Origin: Enoplolaimus lenunculus
Lineage: Eukaryota; Nematoda; Enoplea; Enoplida; Thoracostomopsidae
DNA: 64,000 nt
Direction of reading: 5' to 3'
NCBI GenBank assembly: GCA_030248215.1
Contig: JASANG010001643.1
Location: 1 to 64,000 of the forward strand
The position numbers and the translations under genes are program-made. This document shows, one piece after another, positions 48,476-61,103 of the stretch. Position 1 is the first letter of the stretch. Each line of letters begins with the position of its first letter. The notes below the pieces were generated by a model, which was given only the letters and a program-made list of their open reading frames with translations, was not told the origin of the DNA and ran no database searches.

Positions 48476-51317
48476 TTTATTGTGGACACGTATGCTGCCA
48501 GCTACCATACATACAATGTACAGCTTTATATTGCATGTGCGCAAATAGGAGAAGGATGTCTCGCATGCTTACACTATTTATGAGTAAATAGAAATATGTC
48601 TTAACGAGGAAGTATTTCCTAAATTATATCGCTACGGCCGGTTTGTATTTTCAAGTTGGAACTTTATTTTAGTTTATGTATGCACAATTAGAATTACGGT
48701 TTAACCCAGGGTGCTGAAAACTTTAACTAATGTCTTGCTTGAGTGTCGTTCACGTGCAACATTGCTTGGTAAAACTTTTAACCGGTAAATAGAGTGAACA
48801 TAATACGATGTTTGTAAGTTATGGAACCGTGCTTAATGCTTCAATGAAACTAAACTTCACATTTAATTCTGGCGTGTGTTATGTGTAGCCGTTTTTTCAA
48901 TAAATGAGGAATACATGTTGCAAAACTATTTTATACGGGAAACCACTAGTAAGAAAAACTTGCACATAAGGATATTATCAGGATTACTAGATATGCCACC
49001 CAGGCAAAAGAATGCATTATTTTTTCGAGCACCAAGCTAAAATGCTTAATCATAAAATGTGTCACACCTTTCCATATTTTTACAAGTCTAAGCGTTGCAA
49101 AAGTGTGTTTCTAAGCATAAGCCGAAGCAAAAAATGTAATCTAGAAGCTAAGTTCACTCTTGCAGACCCGCCAGAAAGCTAGACGCCCCTAAAAATAACA
49201 TGGCCGCATTTCGGATATCCGGATACATTTTTCAGTTTGTATACATATCCGGTGCTGATGTATAAAAAATATAGGTAGCATAAGCAGGGTTCAACTGAAA
49301 CTCCTGTTTTGGTTGGATTTCCTGCACAATTTTAATTCCTGTTCCGGCGATTAAAAATAAGTTTACGTCCGAAAATTTTTTTGTGCAACTGAAGACCGCA
49401 TATTTATTCGACACATGTTTTTGTAGAACTTGCAAAACTGGCTTGTGAAAACGCAAAACAGTCGATGAACAACATATTTTATTGTGAACTTTGGTCAGTT
49501 AACAGTAATTCGATGGTGCAGTTGATTCGCAATTCCCGTTGTGGTGAAAAATGACTTTCTGTTCCTGCTTCCAGCCAATGTTACTCCAAGGGGCGTCCCG
49601 TTTTCTCGCGGGACAGCAAGGTGCAGGAGTGCATTCGCTTAAGTTTTTAACGCTTGCCGACAGTTTTAGTTGGTAAGCTTCATCATATTTTCATTGGGAA
49701 AATAAGACAGCTTCGAAGGAAGATGGAAAAATAGGGAACCCTAGTTGTTTGCGGAAAACGGGCAGCAATATGTTTTCGTTGGAAAAATTGGCACCGCTAT
49801 ATAGTTTTGCGGCGAATAATGCAAAATCAGACAAAAATATTATTGTCCAAAATGGGACACGCCTGTTTGGGGACAACGGGACAGCAGTATATTATCGTTA
49901 GATATGCGCGAAAATGGGAAAGCTAAAGCCCCTGAAAATAATGCAGTGAAATTTATTTTCGGTCAATGTTACATTACAAGCAAACCCGTTGTCCCGGAAC
50001 AGCAATGTATCAGCAGTACACCACAGTGGGAAGTGTGTAAAGATTTTTTTATCCCACCCATGCTGTGCAAACGTAAATAAAAATTTTTTTACCCGCGTGT
50101 ATACCCGCGCAAAAAATATCTTCCCACGACCCATCTTTTACCCGCGCCTGAAGCTAAACCAATATTTTAAAGACCGCAAGTTCTTTGCACTTTAATGAAG
50201 TTTGCGTTATATAGCTTCAATAAATTTTACACATGAAAGTTTGCTAGAAACATGTCATTTGACTGAAAGCCATATGTCAGCGCTGTTCAACTCAATGTAA
50301 ATAATCTAACGTGTTGTCAAACCGTGGTTTTGCCGCTTTTTTCGAATTTCCGTAATTTTGACTAAAAAATTACCCCACTTTAAAAACAAACTCACTGATA
50401 ACACACGGAATAAATTATGAATAATTTCAATTGCCAGAACATGACGCAAAAACTTTAACCAAGATTCTGTGTTCTGACAGAATATCAATAGACAGCAAAG
50501 CTGCGAGTATTGCTCCAACACACGACAAAAACAGCGGTCGTATATACACTCGAGGCACCGAGTAGGAAGGTGTCATTGGTCCAAGCTGCCGAAGCAGAGC
50601 CATTGGCCGACTGCACGGATGTCCAATTCTGTGCATACATCCAGTGTTAGACAGAAGCGTATGTTTTGCACTCTAACATTTAAAATTTTACGCACGGTAA
50701 GAACCGTGAATGTTTTACCCGCGTGATACAAATCTTTACCCGCGGGTATGCCCGCGGCTTAAATTCTTTACCCGATCTGAGTTTACCCGCGGGTAATGTC
50801 GCGCTCTGGAGTAAGCACACAACGAATATAATAGGGTTAGTAAGGATATTTGGGACAGCTGGTACAGTTTGTTAGCGGGGACAATTGGACAGTAGGGACA
50901 GTTGGGAGAGCTGGGACAGTTGGAACATCGGGTACAGTTGGGACAGTGGTGTGAGGAGCAGAGCTTGGCACCGAAAAAACCAACAAAAAACTATAATTTC
51001 AATCAATTAATACTCGCAAAACAGCGATAAAATATCGCGGAAAATGTGATAAATTGGTTTTGCTCACGGTCCCGTCATCACGAAGGCTGATTTACTGGAA
51101 AGAATCAGTATGCGGATCCATGAAACGTTAAAATGAGGGACTGCACGAGATATATTAGAAGCACTGGTGAGGGAAGTGAGCCAGAGCCATACGCCGTTTT
51201 AGTACTAAACTTTTAAATGCGAAATCATGGTTCCACCTTTGGATTTGCTAGTAGGAAGAATAGGAGGATGCATACTTCTCCTAAACTTCTGGAAAGACCA
51301 GGAAAACTCATGTTTAC
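48476..51317. other. repeat-rich interval, no gene
   Basis: No exon supported. Besides a CCTAAG MITE fragment, it shows GGATATCCGGATAC-type pieces near 49215, a pair of CGCGGGTA-rich stretches (50090-50160 and 50700-50790), and GGGACAGTTGGGACAG repeats at about 50860-50950, origin unknown. Confidence 0.45.
49080..49204 (-). mobile_element. CCTAAG-type MITE, degraded
   Basis: CTAAGCATAAGCCGAAGC, TAATCTAGAAGCTAAGTTCA and the end CGCCCCTAAAAATAACATGG CC match the family pattern in order. The left terminus is unclear. Confidence 0.5.
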
Positions 51318-51663
51318 CAGGCTACAACCGGAGGTCTGCCTCCGACTCCGGCAGAAAATCGACCTCCGTCTCCGGTAGAATTTTTGCCGGAGGTTCCGGC
51401 AATTTCGGTAGTAAAAATTTTGCAGAATTTAGCAAAGTTTATCTATTTAATGTGTTTCGCTTTTACTTTGTCGCAATGTTCAGAAGAATTTCCGAAAAAT
51501 TCCAGAAAATTAATAAAACCAGATAACTTAACAACATATTGAAGATATTGGCTAACATTAACTAATTAACCATCATTTTACTACATAATTTCGCCTCACC
51601 TCCGGCTCAGGCAAGTTTTGTTGACCTCCGGCTCCGGTATTTTTGACCTCCGGTTGCACCCTG
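51318..51663 (+). mobile_element. hAT-like CCTCCGG element with perfect 8-bp duplication
   Basis: Ends CAGGCTACAACCGGAGG and the inverted CCTCCGGTTGCACCCTG are flanked by ATGTTTAC on both sides. The interior is non-coding, with CCTCCGGCTC repeats near each end. It is the best preserved of a family also seen at 18945 and 52906. Confidence 0.8.
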
Positions 51664-52039
51664 ATGTTTACAGGTTCTAAATTCATCGGCACTTTACGAT
51701 TAACCTACGGCGGCTCCTTAGGGGCGGAAGCAGGGTGAGTAGAGTTGTGTATCCTGTCGCCTCTGCAGTCCTAGAGCTAAAAGTATGCTATAAAAATCGT
51801 TTCCTAATCAAACCGAAATTCCAGTTGCATCCCTGTTACATACTTTAATCTTGAAGTGAGTGGTATTTGATATTTTTCTGTTTCTCTTTGATGCAACATA
51901 TTGCAGATGTATGCAGCGTTCAGTTTGGAACCTAACTTTTGATTAATTTAATTTTTTATATATATAAAACTACAAATCCTGTTTGCAGACTTTTGGCGGG
52001 CTATACCACAAGTTTGTGGCCACCTAGGGAGAACTGATA

Positions 52040-52860
52040 TTTATTTGGCCTCTCCAGAGGGTACCCTTTCCTTGTTATTCGGTTACGGACTGGTATTTAT
52101 TTTCAATCAGCCATCCGCCATGCACCCTTCCTTAGTGATATATCCGGTATTGCAACTATCCGTTGAATTAAACGTTTTTTACCTTGCATCAAAAGCTTGA
52201 GCGATAACGCAAGGTTATACTTTGGAATGTTGCTTTCAAAACTTAAGGGTCTTTATCCGCTCTTACGAACTCTTATAAGGGATACGGACTCCTATTGATT
52301 GGGACTCAAAATGGAGACCTCCCATCTTATTCGGGTCACTACAGTATATTATACACCTCTTAGGTGGATTGCAGCTTTGTAGTGTATGCGGTATGCTTAT
52401 CACTATGTGTTATCAAGTGATGATACTGTGGCCATCCGAATAACAAGGCGAGCTGATATTTAATTGGCCCCTTCAGAGGGATCCCCACTGTTATTCGGTT
52501 ACGTGCTGTTATATATTTTCAAACCACCCTTTTCGATATTGCAAGTACACTGCAAAAAATGGTGAGTCAAATTGACTCTCTCCGAAATAGGCTGTACAGG
52601 AGTACACAAAATGAGTCAAATTGGACTCTACCAGAGTCAGATTTGACTCACTTCGACGCGCGTTTGATTCTGGCGGAGTCGAATTTGACACAGTTTATGT
52701 AATCCCGTAGAGCCTATTTCGGAGAGTGTAATTTGACTCACTATTGTTTGTAGTGTATCATTTGAATTAAAACGTTTATTTGTTTTGTATCAAAACCTTG
52801 AGCGATAATGCAAGGTTATACTTAAGAATGTACTTTCAAAACTAAGTATGCTTTAAAGTT
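52040..52860 (+). repeat. two-unit tandem duplication
   Basis: Unit 1 (about 52040-52265) and unit 2 (about 52455-52860) share TATTTGGCC, CAGAGGG, TGTTATTCGGTTACG, then GAATTAAACGTTT, then GAGCGATAACGCAAGGTTAT and TTTCAAAACT, in the same order. Unit 2 is interrupted by the MITE at 52548-52755. Divergence is considerable, so the duplication is old. Confidence 0.7.
52548..52755. mobile_element. Tc1/mariner-like MITE with known empty site
   Basis: Inverted ends of about 47 bp: CACTGCAAAAAATGGTGAGT and the inverted CACTACAAACAATAGTGAGT, both continuing into CTCTCCGAAATAGGCT. TA flanks each side. The other unit of the tandem duplication carries the uninterrupted site (GCAACTATCC), which confirms insertion at a TA. 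Non-coding, 208 bp. Confidence 0.85.
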
Positions 52861-52905
52861 GCGAAGTGAATTGTATTTCGTGCTGGAGTCATTATGCACT
52901 ACAGA

Positions 52906-53172
52906 CAGGGTACAACCGGAGGCTGGCCTCCGGCGCCGGCAGAAAATCGACCTGCAGCTCCGGTAGAATTTTTGCCGGAAGTTCCGGCAATTTCGGCACT
53001 AAAACTTTGTATAATTTTGCAAAATTGATCTGGTTTGTGCGTTTCGGTTTTCCGAAATTTTCCAGAAAATTAGCGTAACACCAAACAAATTAACAACATA
53101 ATTGCAGATATAGGCTAAAATCAACTAATAAACCACAATTTTTACGTCCTATTTCGTCTCACCTCCGGCTCG
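52906..53172 (+). mobile_element. hAT-like CCTCCGG element, 3' truncated
   Basis: Starts CAGGGTACAACCGGAGGC and follows the 51318-51663 element (CGGCAGAAAATCGACCT, TTTTTGCCGGAAGTTCCGG, CTCACCTCCGGCTCGG), then stops before the TTGCACCCTG end. Confidence 0.7.
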
Positions 53173-53389
53173 GATTCGTCTTTGGCAAGTACTTCAAAAT
53201 AAATTGATTCTGTCCATAGACAAATCAACCATCAACGTTTTTGCGCTTGCGGAAGCATTAGCACATTATTTTCAATTTTTCCGTTTGCTCCCGAAAAACT
53301 GAATAACCGTTTTTTGGAGGATTCAATTTTTCCGGAAACAACCAACCCTGGTGGGGACTGTTGGAACAGTGGGACATGTAACATTTGAA

Positions 53390-53475
53390 TTGAGCCTCAT
53401 CCTAGCGCTTAGGCTTTCGCCTCAGGAATGCCATTATATACCTATTCTACTGTTACGTCCCGGTTCTATACATTG
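53390..53475 (-). mobile_element. CCTAAG-type MITE fragment
   Basis: GCGCTTAGGCTTTCGCCTCAGG, CTATTCTACTGTTACGTCCC and the end GGTTCTATACATTGGCTC resemble one half of the family. Confidence 0.45.
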
Positions 53476-53588
53476 GCTCAAAATTTAAATAACAAAAGAA
53501 ATTTTATTTTGCATCAAAATTCCAAACATTTTGTCCCAGTTTAAGTAACATTTCATGCTTTTCATGGAAGCTAATCCTTGACATATAC

Positions 53589-53925
53589 CAGGGTGTAAAC
53601 TTAGTTAAAATAACGGAAGCATATAGTGATCAAAAACGGAAACCCAAAACGGATATTGAAGCACAAGTTTCAAAAACGTTTTATTTTTCTGCCACCACAA
53701 TTGAGGCGTGCAAATATTCAACGGCCTTGTAAAATTTTTAAAGAAAAAATGGCTAAAAGATTTCGGATGAATTCGTAATTCTTATTCCATTTAAAAGAAT
53801 CGCAGCATATTTGCAACGAAAAATTGCGAGTTATCACGTGATTAATAACAAATTTGAAACGTAAAAATAACATAACTTTTGTTATATCTATAACGGAAAC
53901 TGAAACGAATATTCGGTTACACCCT
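53589..53925 (+). mobile_element. hAT-like element with 8-bp duplication
   Basis: Ends CAGGGTGTAAACTTAG and the inverted ATTCGGTTACACCCTG are flanked by ACATATAC and ACGTATAC, a target duplication with one change. Non-coding interior; a partial copy lies at 38395-38603. Confidence 0.75.
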
Positions 53926-54780
53926 GACGTATACTATAATTTATTCATTATACCTATATAGGTACTTTTTTTACTTTTCCAAAACACATGAAAACTCCCG
54001 CCACACTGAAAATTTTTTAATTGGGTTCTCAGGGAAGCTTAGAAGACATATTCTAACGATGTACTTTTAACCTGAGTTTGTAATTCTCTAGTATGAGATA
54101 GTATGAAAAAGGCTTTAGTGCGAACACTTGCTGGCGGTAGACCTTACGCTACTTAGCGTCTCTTAAAGCTGGGAGTCAGGAGGGCTGCAACCCCCTAAAG
54201 TATTACACTGTAAACTCAATATAAGTATATATACCATATAAGTAGTTTATGGGCATAGGATATTTTTCATATCACGATGTCCAGTGATTCTTGCCAGATA
54301 TTTATCTGGATATATCCGGATATCCGAAATTAAATTTTCCATTTCGGATATCCGATACTCGATTTAGCGTTTTTTGGATTTCCGAACTTTTTGTTTCTTA
54401 AGCGCTTGTTTTAGCTTGTTGCTAAGGAAGTACCCTGACCCACAAGCCAAGCTGATTGTTATCAGCGTATTAAAACATTCAATTCTAAAAATCGTTTATG
54501 CAACAGCAACTGCCTCAACAGTTTTAGGTATTCGGTTTACAAGATTGCTACAGACTAATAAATATTTGCGTTGGTCTCTTGAAATTGAGTTGAGTTTGTC
54601 TCCGTCTGATTTAAACCACTGCAACAGATATTCCATTGAATGTCACCCTTCCCTCGGACTATATTCGAGTCGTTTTACGTCGCAAGAACCGCATTGAAAT
54701 ATACTTACGCGTATAATCGCACAAACACCAGTCCTTGGTGCTGGCGAATGTTAATGAAACGCATCAATTTAGCAATATGG

Positions 54781-54954
54781 GGCCCATGTATAGAACAAGG
54801 CCTGAACAGTAGAATAAGCATATTCCTAAGACTAAGCCTAAGCGTATGGATGAGCCTATTCCTAAGCCTTATCAGAAAAAATTAGTCTAAAGCTTAAACT
54901 GACTCTATTATAGCCCCTCCGGAAAATGATCCGGTCCTGTTCTATACAAGGGCC
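54781..54954 (+). mobile_element. CCTAAG-type MITE
   Basis: Ends GGCCCATGTATAGAACAAGG and the inverted CCTGTTCTATACAAGGGCC. The interior has ATTCCTAAGACTAAGCCTAAG and TTAGTCTAAAGCTTAAACTG. One of the two best copies. Confidence 0.75.
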
Positions 54955-55175
54955 GCCATATGAATATTTAATTTGTTCAAGCATTTGCTTGTCAACCAAG
55001 TGAAAAAATGTGGAGCCGGAGCCACATTTATTGACTGGTACCAGGATGCAACCATATGTGAAGCTAATTTTATGTTTATTTTGTTAGTCTTAACAATAAC
55101 TTACTAAGTGTCAAAAGTTTTAAGCTTCCCTTTTTAGAAATCTCGGTAATTACGGCTTTAAGAATTGTCTAAACA

Positions 55176-55420
55176 CTGTTCACACGTGCAAGTTTTTGTT
55201 GCCAGAACTTGCAGCTACAAATTGCGCGCAGTACTTGCATTTTTTCATCAGCCAAGTGAACTTGCATGGTTGTTCGCAGTTTCGCACATGTGAACTAAAA
55301 ATTCCTTTCTATGATTTTTAATTTAAAGCTGCAAGTTTTTAGAACAGGACATCTGAGAAAACTTGCAAGTGCAAGTTGCACCTGCAAGTTCTCGCAGCAA
55401 AAACTTGCACTTGTGAATTG
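55176..55420. mobile_element. CTTGCAAG short inverted-repeat element
   Basis: TTCACACGTGCAAGTTTTTG at the left and the inverted CAAAAACTTGCACTTGTGAA at the right bound about 245 bp rich in ACTTGCA motifs. Related to the sequence in Ly6 intron 1 and at about 32060-32170. Superfamily unknown. Confidence 0.6.
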
Positions 55421-55435
55421 AGCGTTAAAAGTAAC

Positions 55436-55620
55436 GGCCAATGTAAAGAACAGGGGTGGAACAGTATTATAAGCATATTCCTAAGCCTAAGCCTAAGTCT
55501 AAGCGTAAGAATCAGTTTATTCCTAAGCGTAAGCCAAGCAAAGAAAATTAGTCTAAAGCTTAAACTTGCTCTATTCTAGTCCGGAAGAAAAACGATCCGC
55601 CCCCAATCTTTACATGGGCC
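55436..55620 (+). mobile_element. CCTAAG-type MITE, reference copy
   Basis: Ends GGCCAATGTAAAGAACAGGG and the inverted CCCCAATCTTTACATGGGCC, about 27 bp of inverted repeat in a 185-bp element. The interior has CCTAAGCCTAAGCCTAAGTC, the complement of a TTAGGC-like hexamer run. No open frame. Confidence 0.8.
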
Positions 55621-55843
55621 AAAGTAAGTAACAAACTGGCTGAAGGGTTCACCTAAAAAACAAAAAAATCACTGCTACAATTGTCGGACTACTGGATCCC
55701 GAGGTGGAGTATTATTTTCGCTGGCGCCAGATAACGATACCGAAATCCCCGCCAACACAAAGAATGCCACGTGATTGCCACTCAAGTTCCATCCCGGCAA
55801 CAAGTATAAAAACTTGCACTGATATTATTATCAAAAAAATTCT

Positions 55844-58800
55844 TTATGGCGACCTTCTACAATTTCGACTATTAGTTTTCGTCTTAAATTTCAGAGCAGC
55901 CACCAGCGATGCAGTTTCGCTCGTCAGCCTATCATTACTCAACTGTTCCACTGACCCGTCTACCCGTCTTGCATCAATAGCGATTTTCATCTCTGAACAA
56001 TTACGATCCACTGTGGTTGTCCCGTGCTCTGTTTCGTGGTCCTGAACCTGAGGTATTCTCCTTTTCCGTCTCACCTTTTCTTTCAGTAGCCGTTCCATCG
56101 CTTCTGTCTTCTTAAACGCCGGATCTGACGGGTCAATATTGTACAAATCCAGATTATAAATCGCTGAAAAGCGTTCATCATTCAAATTAATCCCAAAGCT
56201 ATCTTCTCTGCCGCTTTTTTGATCATTTCGTTTTGCTATCAATTTCTGTCGTTTGCACTTTGATGTAGATGGATCAGAAATAGCTGCTTGTTCCACCAAA
56301 GCGGATACATTGAAATGCCGGTCTGACAAATGCGGACCCCCAGTTACCTCATGAGCAACCAATAGCTCTAAATCTCTGCTATCCGGCTGGGAATCAGTTG
56401 GTTTATCAGAGCCATTTATGTTGTTTCTACGTTTTATACGACTTGATTTTCTCTTGTTTTTCTTACCAGGTTGCTTTGATTCCAAACTCTTAGGCAATTC
56501 ATCATCACTAAATGGCATATTTTCATAGCTGTAACATTTCTTTTGACAGTTCTGTTTCTTCCTAACTTTGCTATTTTTCAATTTCAGTTGCGATGGAGTT
56601 GAGTTTTCCTCAGTTGAAATAACATCTTTTGTATCGATCAACAATTTGTAGTCACTGTCAGATTCATTATCTTTTGCGCCATTGCTGAAAGTAAAAAAGT
56701 TACAGACGTAATTCACATGCCCTCTGTCCAGTCTATTTAATCATCTGTCGAACAAGAACTTCTCCAAATACCCAAGAGCATTTATGGCTTGAAATTGTAA
56801 GATCAAAAACACCAATCAGATCTGCTACATGAATTCGATTCTACTTTGAAAACCTCACAAATTAATAAATACACCGCGCTATATATTTAGCCTAAACTCT
56901 GTGCTCAAGGCCACCCTATGCAAAAACAATAAAATCCTTCAGAACTCCCAGAGGTGAAAACGCCTGCTACTAGTTTTAACTTCAAAACTTCACATTCCAG
57001 TACAATATCCAGTCTATTTTAACCTTCTCAAGACAAAAACCCCTAAGACAAAAGGTTTTCTAACATTTTCAGTTGTAACATAAAAACCTCGTTTCGAAAA
57101 TGTTATATCGAAATTTTTATAATAAAAAACTTAACCCAATTGCAAAATCAGGGCTACATTTCTGAATCCTACATACAAGCACCAGTCGCAGACACTTACG
57201 TTGCATCATCTCCGTTCTGTCGGCTTACTGCAGACTTTTGTACACGAAACACATTTGATGCATCATCGTTTAGGCATTGCAGCAACGCACTGTATTTTTC
57301 GCTTTCCTTTTTCAATTTCTTCGAAGTATTATTTTTCTGCGATTTTCCTTTTACATTTGAATTTGCAATTACTGATTCAGAATTTTCATCATCTATTGCT
57401 GATTCAACTTCACAATAATTATCAGAATCGTTGTCAGACGATGACGCGATATATTGCTAAAGCAATAAAATGTAAACAACAATAAAAATTTAAGCAAGCG
57501 CAAGAAAACATTAGACACCACGGAATGCAAAATGTACCATAGGAAGGCACAATAAAGAGTACTCCTAGCCTTGTTTTCCCTTACCTTCGCCGCTTTGGTT
57601 TCCAAAGTTTCTTGGTCAACGTTTTCAACAAACGCACTCTGAACCAGTTGTACCCGACCCAACTCAGGTTCGTCCCATGTCAATTTTGCTGATACTTGCT
57701 GGAGCGCAGTGTTCACAAATTGTCGCGGTTCATAATCATTGATGTCTACCTTGAAAATAAAAATGGTTGTCTGCTTTGAAAATAAAAATGATTTTTACAC
57801 TTAAATCCTCGCTGTGTTTGTTGACCAATAAATAAATGGCACAATCAATCAGAACAGCCCAGTAGGATTCCGATTCTAAATTAATTACCTGCTATCACAG
57901 CAGAAACCAGCTTGAATAAAGGCTTCGCGATAATAGTCTGCAAACCATTACTGCCTTTTGACTCAATTTCTGTGTAAAATTAGATTTTGTCTTCATTTCT
58001 GTGTAAAAATTACATTGTTTTATTGAACTAAAATTACCAACTACTGCAATACTCTAACAGCAAGCTAATATAATGTCTCAGTACCTTTTCCACTAGACTA
58101 TTGATTGCTGTTGAAGTCAACAGACTATTACGTCTTCCAGATTAATCAGCGGACTGCGGCCTTATTAAATCGTAGCAAAGTACCCTGCGCAACAATTTGC
58201 TCTACAAAATTTATACTTTTTCTCCATAAAATTTATACTTAAATTAAAAATACCTGAAGAGCAGAGTCTTTCACATCGTTTTCACAAAACTCCATGTCAT
58301 CAGGCACAAATCTCAGATCCATCTTAGTTGAACTTGTCTCATATTCAATGCCGTCGCATGCAGCATAAATTGCAGCTGCAGTATCTGACGTGTCACACTC
58401 AGCTACAACATGCCATTCACATATTTTCTATGAAAAATGTTGAGAATAAAAATTTGATTCAAGTTGAGGGAAAAGGTTGATTAAGCATTGTTCTATAAAT
58501 TTCATAAAATTCCTTAGTGTATGAAACAGAATATGTAATCTATTTATCTGGTAAACGTACCGACTGCATAGTAGTACTTGAGCTTCTGTAATTCGTACTG
58601 CCGTAAGCGTTCAATTTGTTTTCTGCGTTTGGCAATTGCCACTGGATCTTTACCATCGACTGGATTGCAAGCGTCGTCTTCGTCAGTGCTAGAATCTTCA
58701 TGCATGTCATCAAGTTCAACCAAAGGTCCTGAAATATCATTAGACGAATGACAAAGCCAGAATTGGGCCAATACGAGGGCCAGAAGGTCATCGCAACCTA

Positions 58801-61072
58801 ACGCAAAAACTAATTCAGTGGATTTTAGAAAAATATTACGGACTTGCGGATGGGGGACTACCAATAGAATACCAACGGTCAGGGCCCCAAATATGTGTTC
58901 ATAACCAGCAGACCGTTTAGGTGTTGCGTTATTGAATCAGCGTAAACGATTGGCAATTTTATTTTTGGAACCAATATTTTGGTGGCCTTTTGATGTCAGT
59001 AATCATCATAATATTAAACAGCACATAACTTCAACTGCAAAGCAGTGACTGAAGAATGACTACTACCGAAAATATCGTACCAGGAGTTTGAGTTTGAAGA
59101 TTCTTGACTCTCACGTAATCTCAATGTCAACCAACTTTAACTTTAAAATGTTAGTCTGACGCTACTCAGTACTAAAAATATTACCCTTCTAGATGACTTT
59201 AACAAATTCCCAGCTAACCGTGTTTTTCCTCATGTGCGATTCTTTCTTTCCCAAACTCAGACGGATAAATTTTCACTGACAAGACCCCACCACCAGTCTG
59301 CGGGACAAATGATGTCAACAGCACCAACAGATCAATGGCACGAATTTTATCCCAATCCATGTGGCAAATGGCAAGCCGGCGAGTGGTTATATCTTCGCTG
59401 TCGTTCTGTATTCTATCAGCATCTTTGTCAAGTTCACCTATAAAAGATTGTATATTTTCTGTGACATACTTACCTCACAATCGCGTTCGTGACACAAAAC
59501 TCACATGTTTGGGTCAGATCACTGAAAACTCATGTCGTGGTTCGGTAGCCAAAATAGGACATCGTCTAATGGCGAACAAGAGAAGGCTGCGTTCTTCACG
59601 CAAAAGAAAAAGCAAACATTAAGCTTTAAAACTACTGATATTTTAAGTTAATTCAGTGAACTTCTTAAATTTCGCTATGTTCCTTCGTATTGCATTTAAT
59701 ATCGACACATGATAGCGAAAAATTCAACACTTCCTACCGGAACCCAAATTCCGGTCATAACATTCACTGTGATAGCATCCTAACCAAATACGTACAAAAC
59801 AAACAATGGTTTCAGAAAGAATTCTGCTAAACCGCACCCCCAGAGTCGTATTCCGGCCAGCAAATTACGCCAAACCTTGCCATATAGCATGCTGGAAACG
59901 CAATACAACGAGGTATGCAGCAAAACAAATTGTAACCAAGCTTCTATTCTTAATTGCTTCTCCCGCACAATACAATACTCACCAAACCTAAACAAACCTT
60001 CCAAACCAATTTAGAAACTTCTACGACTTTTTTCCATTTTCAGGTAAGTTACCTAGTAATATGTGCGTTGACTCTAAACCTGTAGTCAGGGTGCAACCGG
60101 GATTCCAGTTCCGGTAGGGAAATCCGGTATTTTTCACTATCCGGTTCCGGTAATAAATCCGGTATTTTTACACCGGAACTTTCCTGTATTTTCGGTACTG
60201 AACATTTTTCTTATTCCAAAATTTAAAAAAATGGTATACTATCTTAATTATTTTTCTATTAACTTTGAGCACCTTTTTTGTATAAGATATCTAACATAAA
60301 ATAATAATAAATACTAACGGTCCATTTACAGAATATTCAACCCATCCTGGATTGTGATTTAAGAATCGTTCGAGTGCACAGGGGAAGAGCCAAATGTGTC
60401 AAGTATATAACGTTCCGCGGTTGTAACAAATGCTTCAACCGTGTCTAGAAGATTTAATTCACACTAACTATTTTCCCATTAAAAATGAAAAAAAACTTTA
60501 AAAATGAATTTTTCGGTAACAAATATTTTTTGTTTTCCAGTTCCGGCTCCGGTTCCAATATGTTTTAACCTTCCGCTACCTCTATTTTTATAATTTAGGT
60601 TGCACCCTGTCTATAGCGTATGTCACGTTTTTGATTGAAATCAAACCTACCCCAATCATGAATCGGATAGTCCTCTGGATCCATTTCCCATTCTGACTCG
60701 CTATCGGCATCGGAGCTTGATACGTTACCTTCCCCGCGTGCCAAATCTATATGAATTGAATAGTCAGAGTCGTTCGAACTTCCGCCGTCAGTCGCTGTTT
60801 CATCTTCGTTTTCTTCTTCATTTTCGCTACCTACTTGCTCATCTTCAATGTTCTCATTATTTTCAGCACAAGTCGTCAGATTTTTTGTTCGTTGATGGTT
60901 CTGTTTTCTGTCGCCTTCTTGTTCTTTTATTTTGTTCTTCTCCTGGCTTCCCCGATCCTTCTCCTTTCCTTGCTTTTTTTCCTCCTCATTTTTTTCAGTA
61001 TCCTCATCATCATCGTCCTCTTTCTTCACCTTCCCTTCTTCTTCTTGTTCTTGTTCTTCTTCTTGTTCTTCT

Positions 61073-61103
<31 letters not shown>

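Noticed and set aside
58403-58430. A longer ESF1 exon 5 starting at the TTTCATAG acceptor
   Set aside because: That acceptor gives an in-frame stop with the preceding phase-1 exon; the TTGTAG site at 58403 restores YYAV-AECDTSD as in the family.
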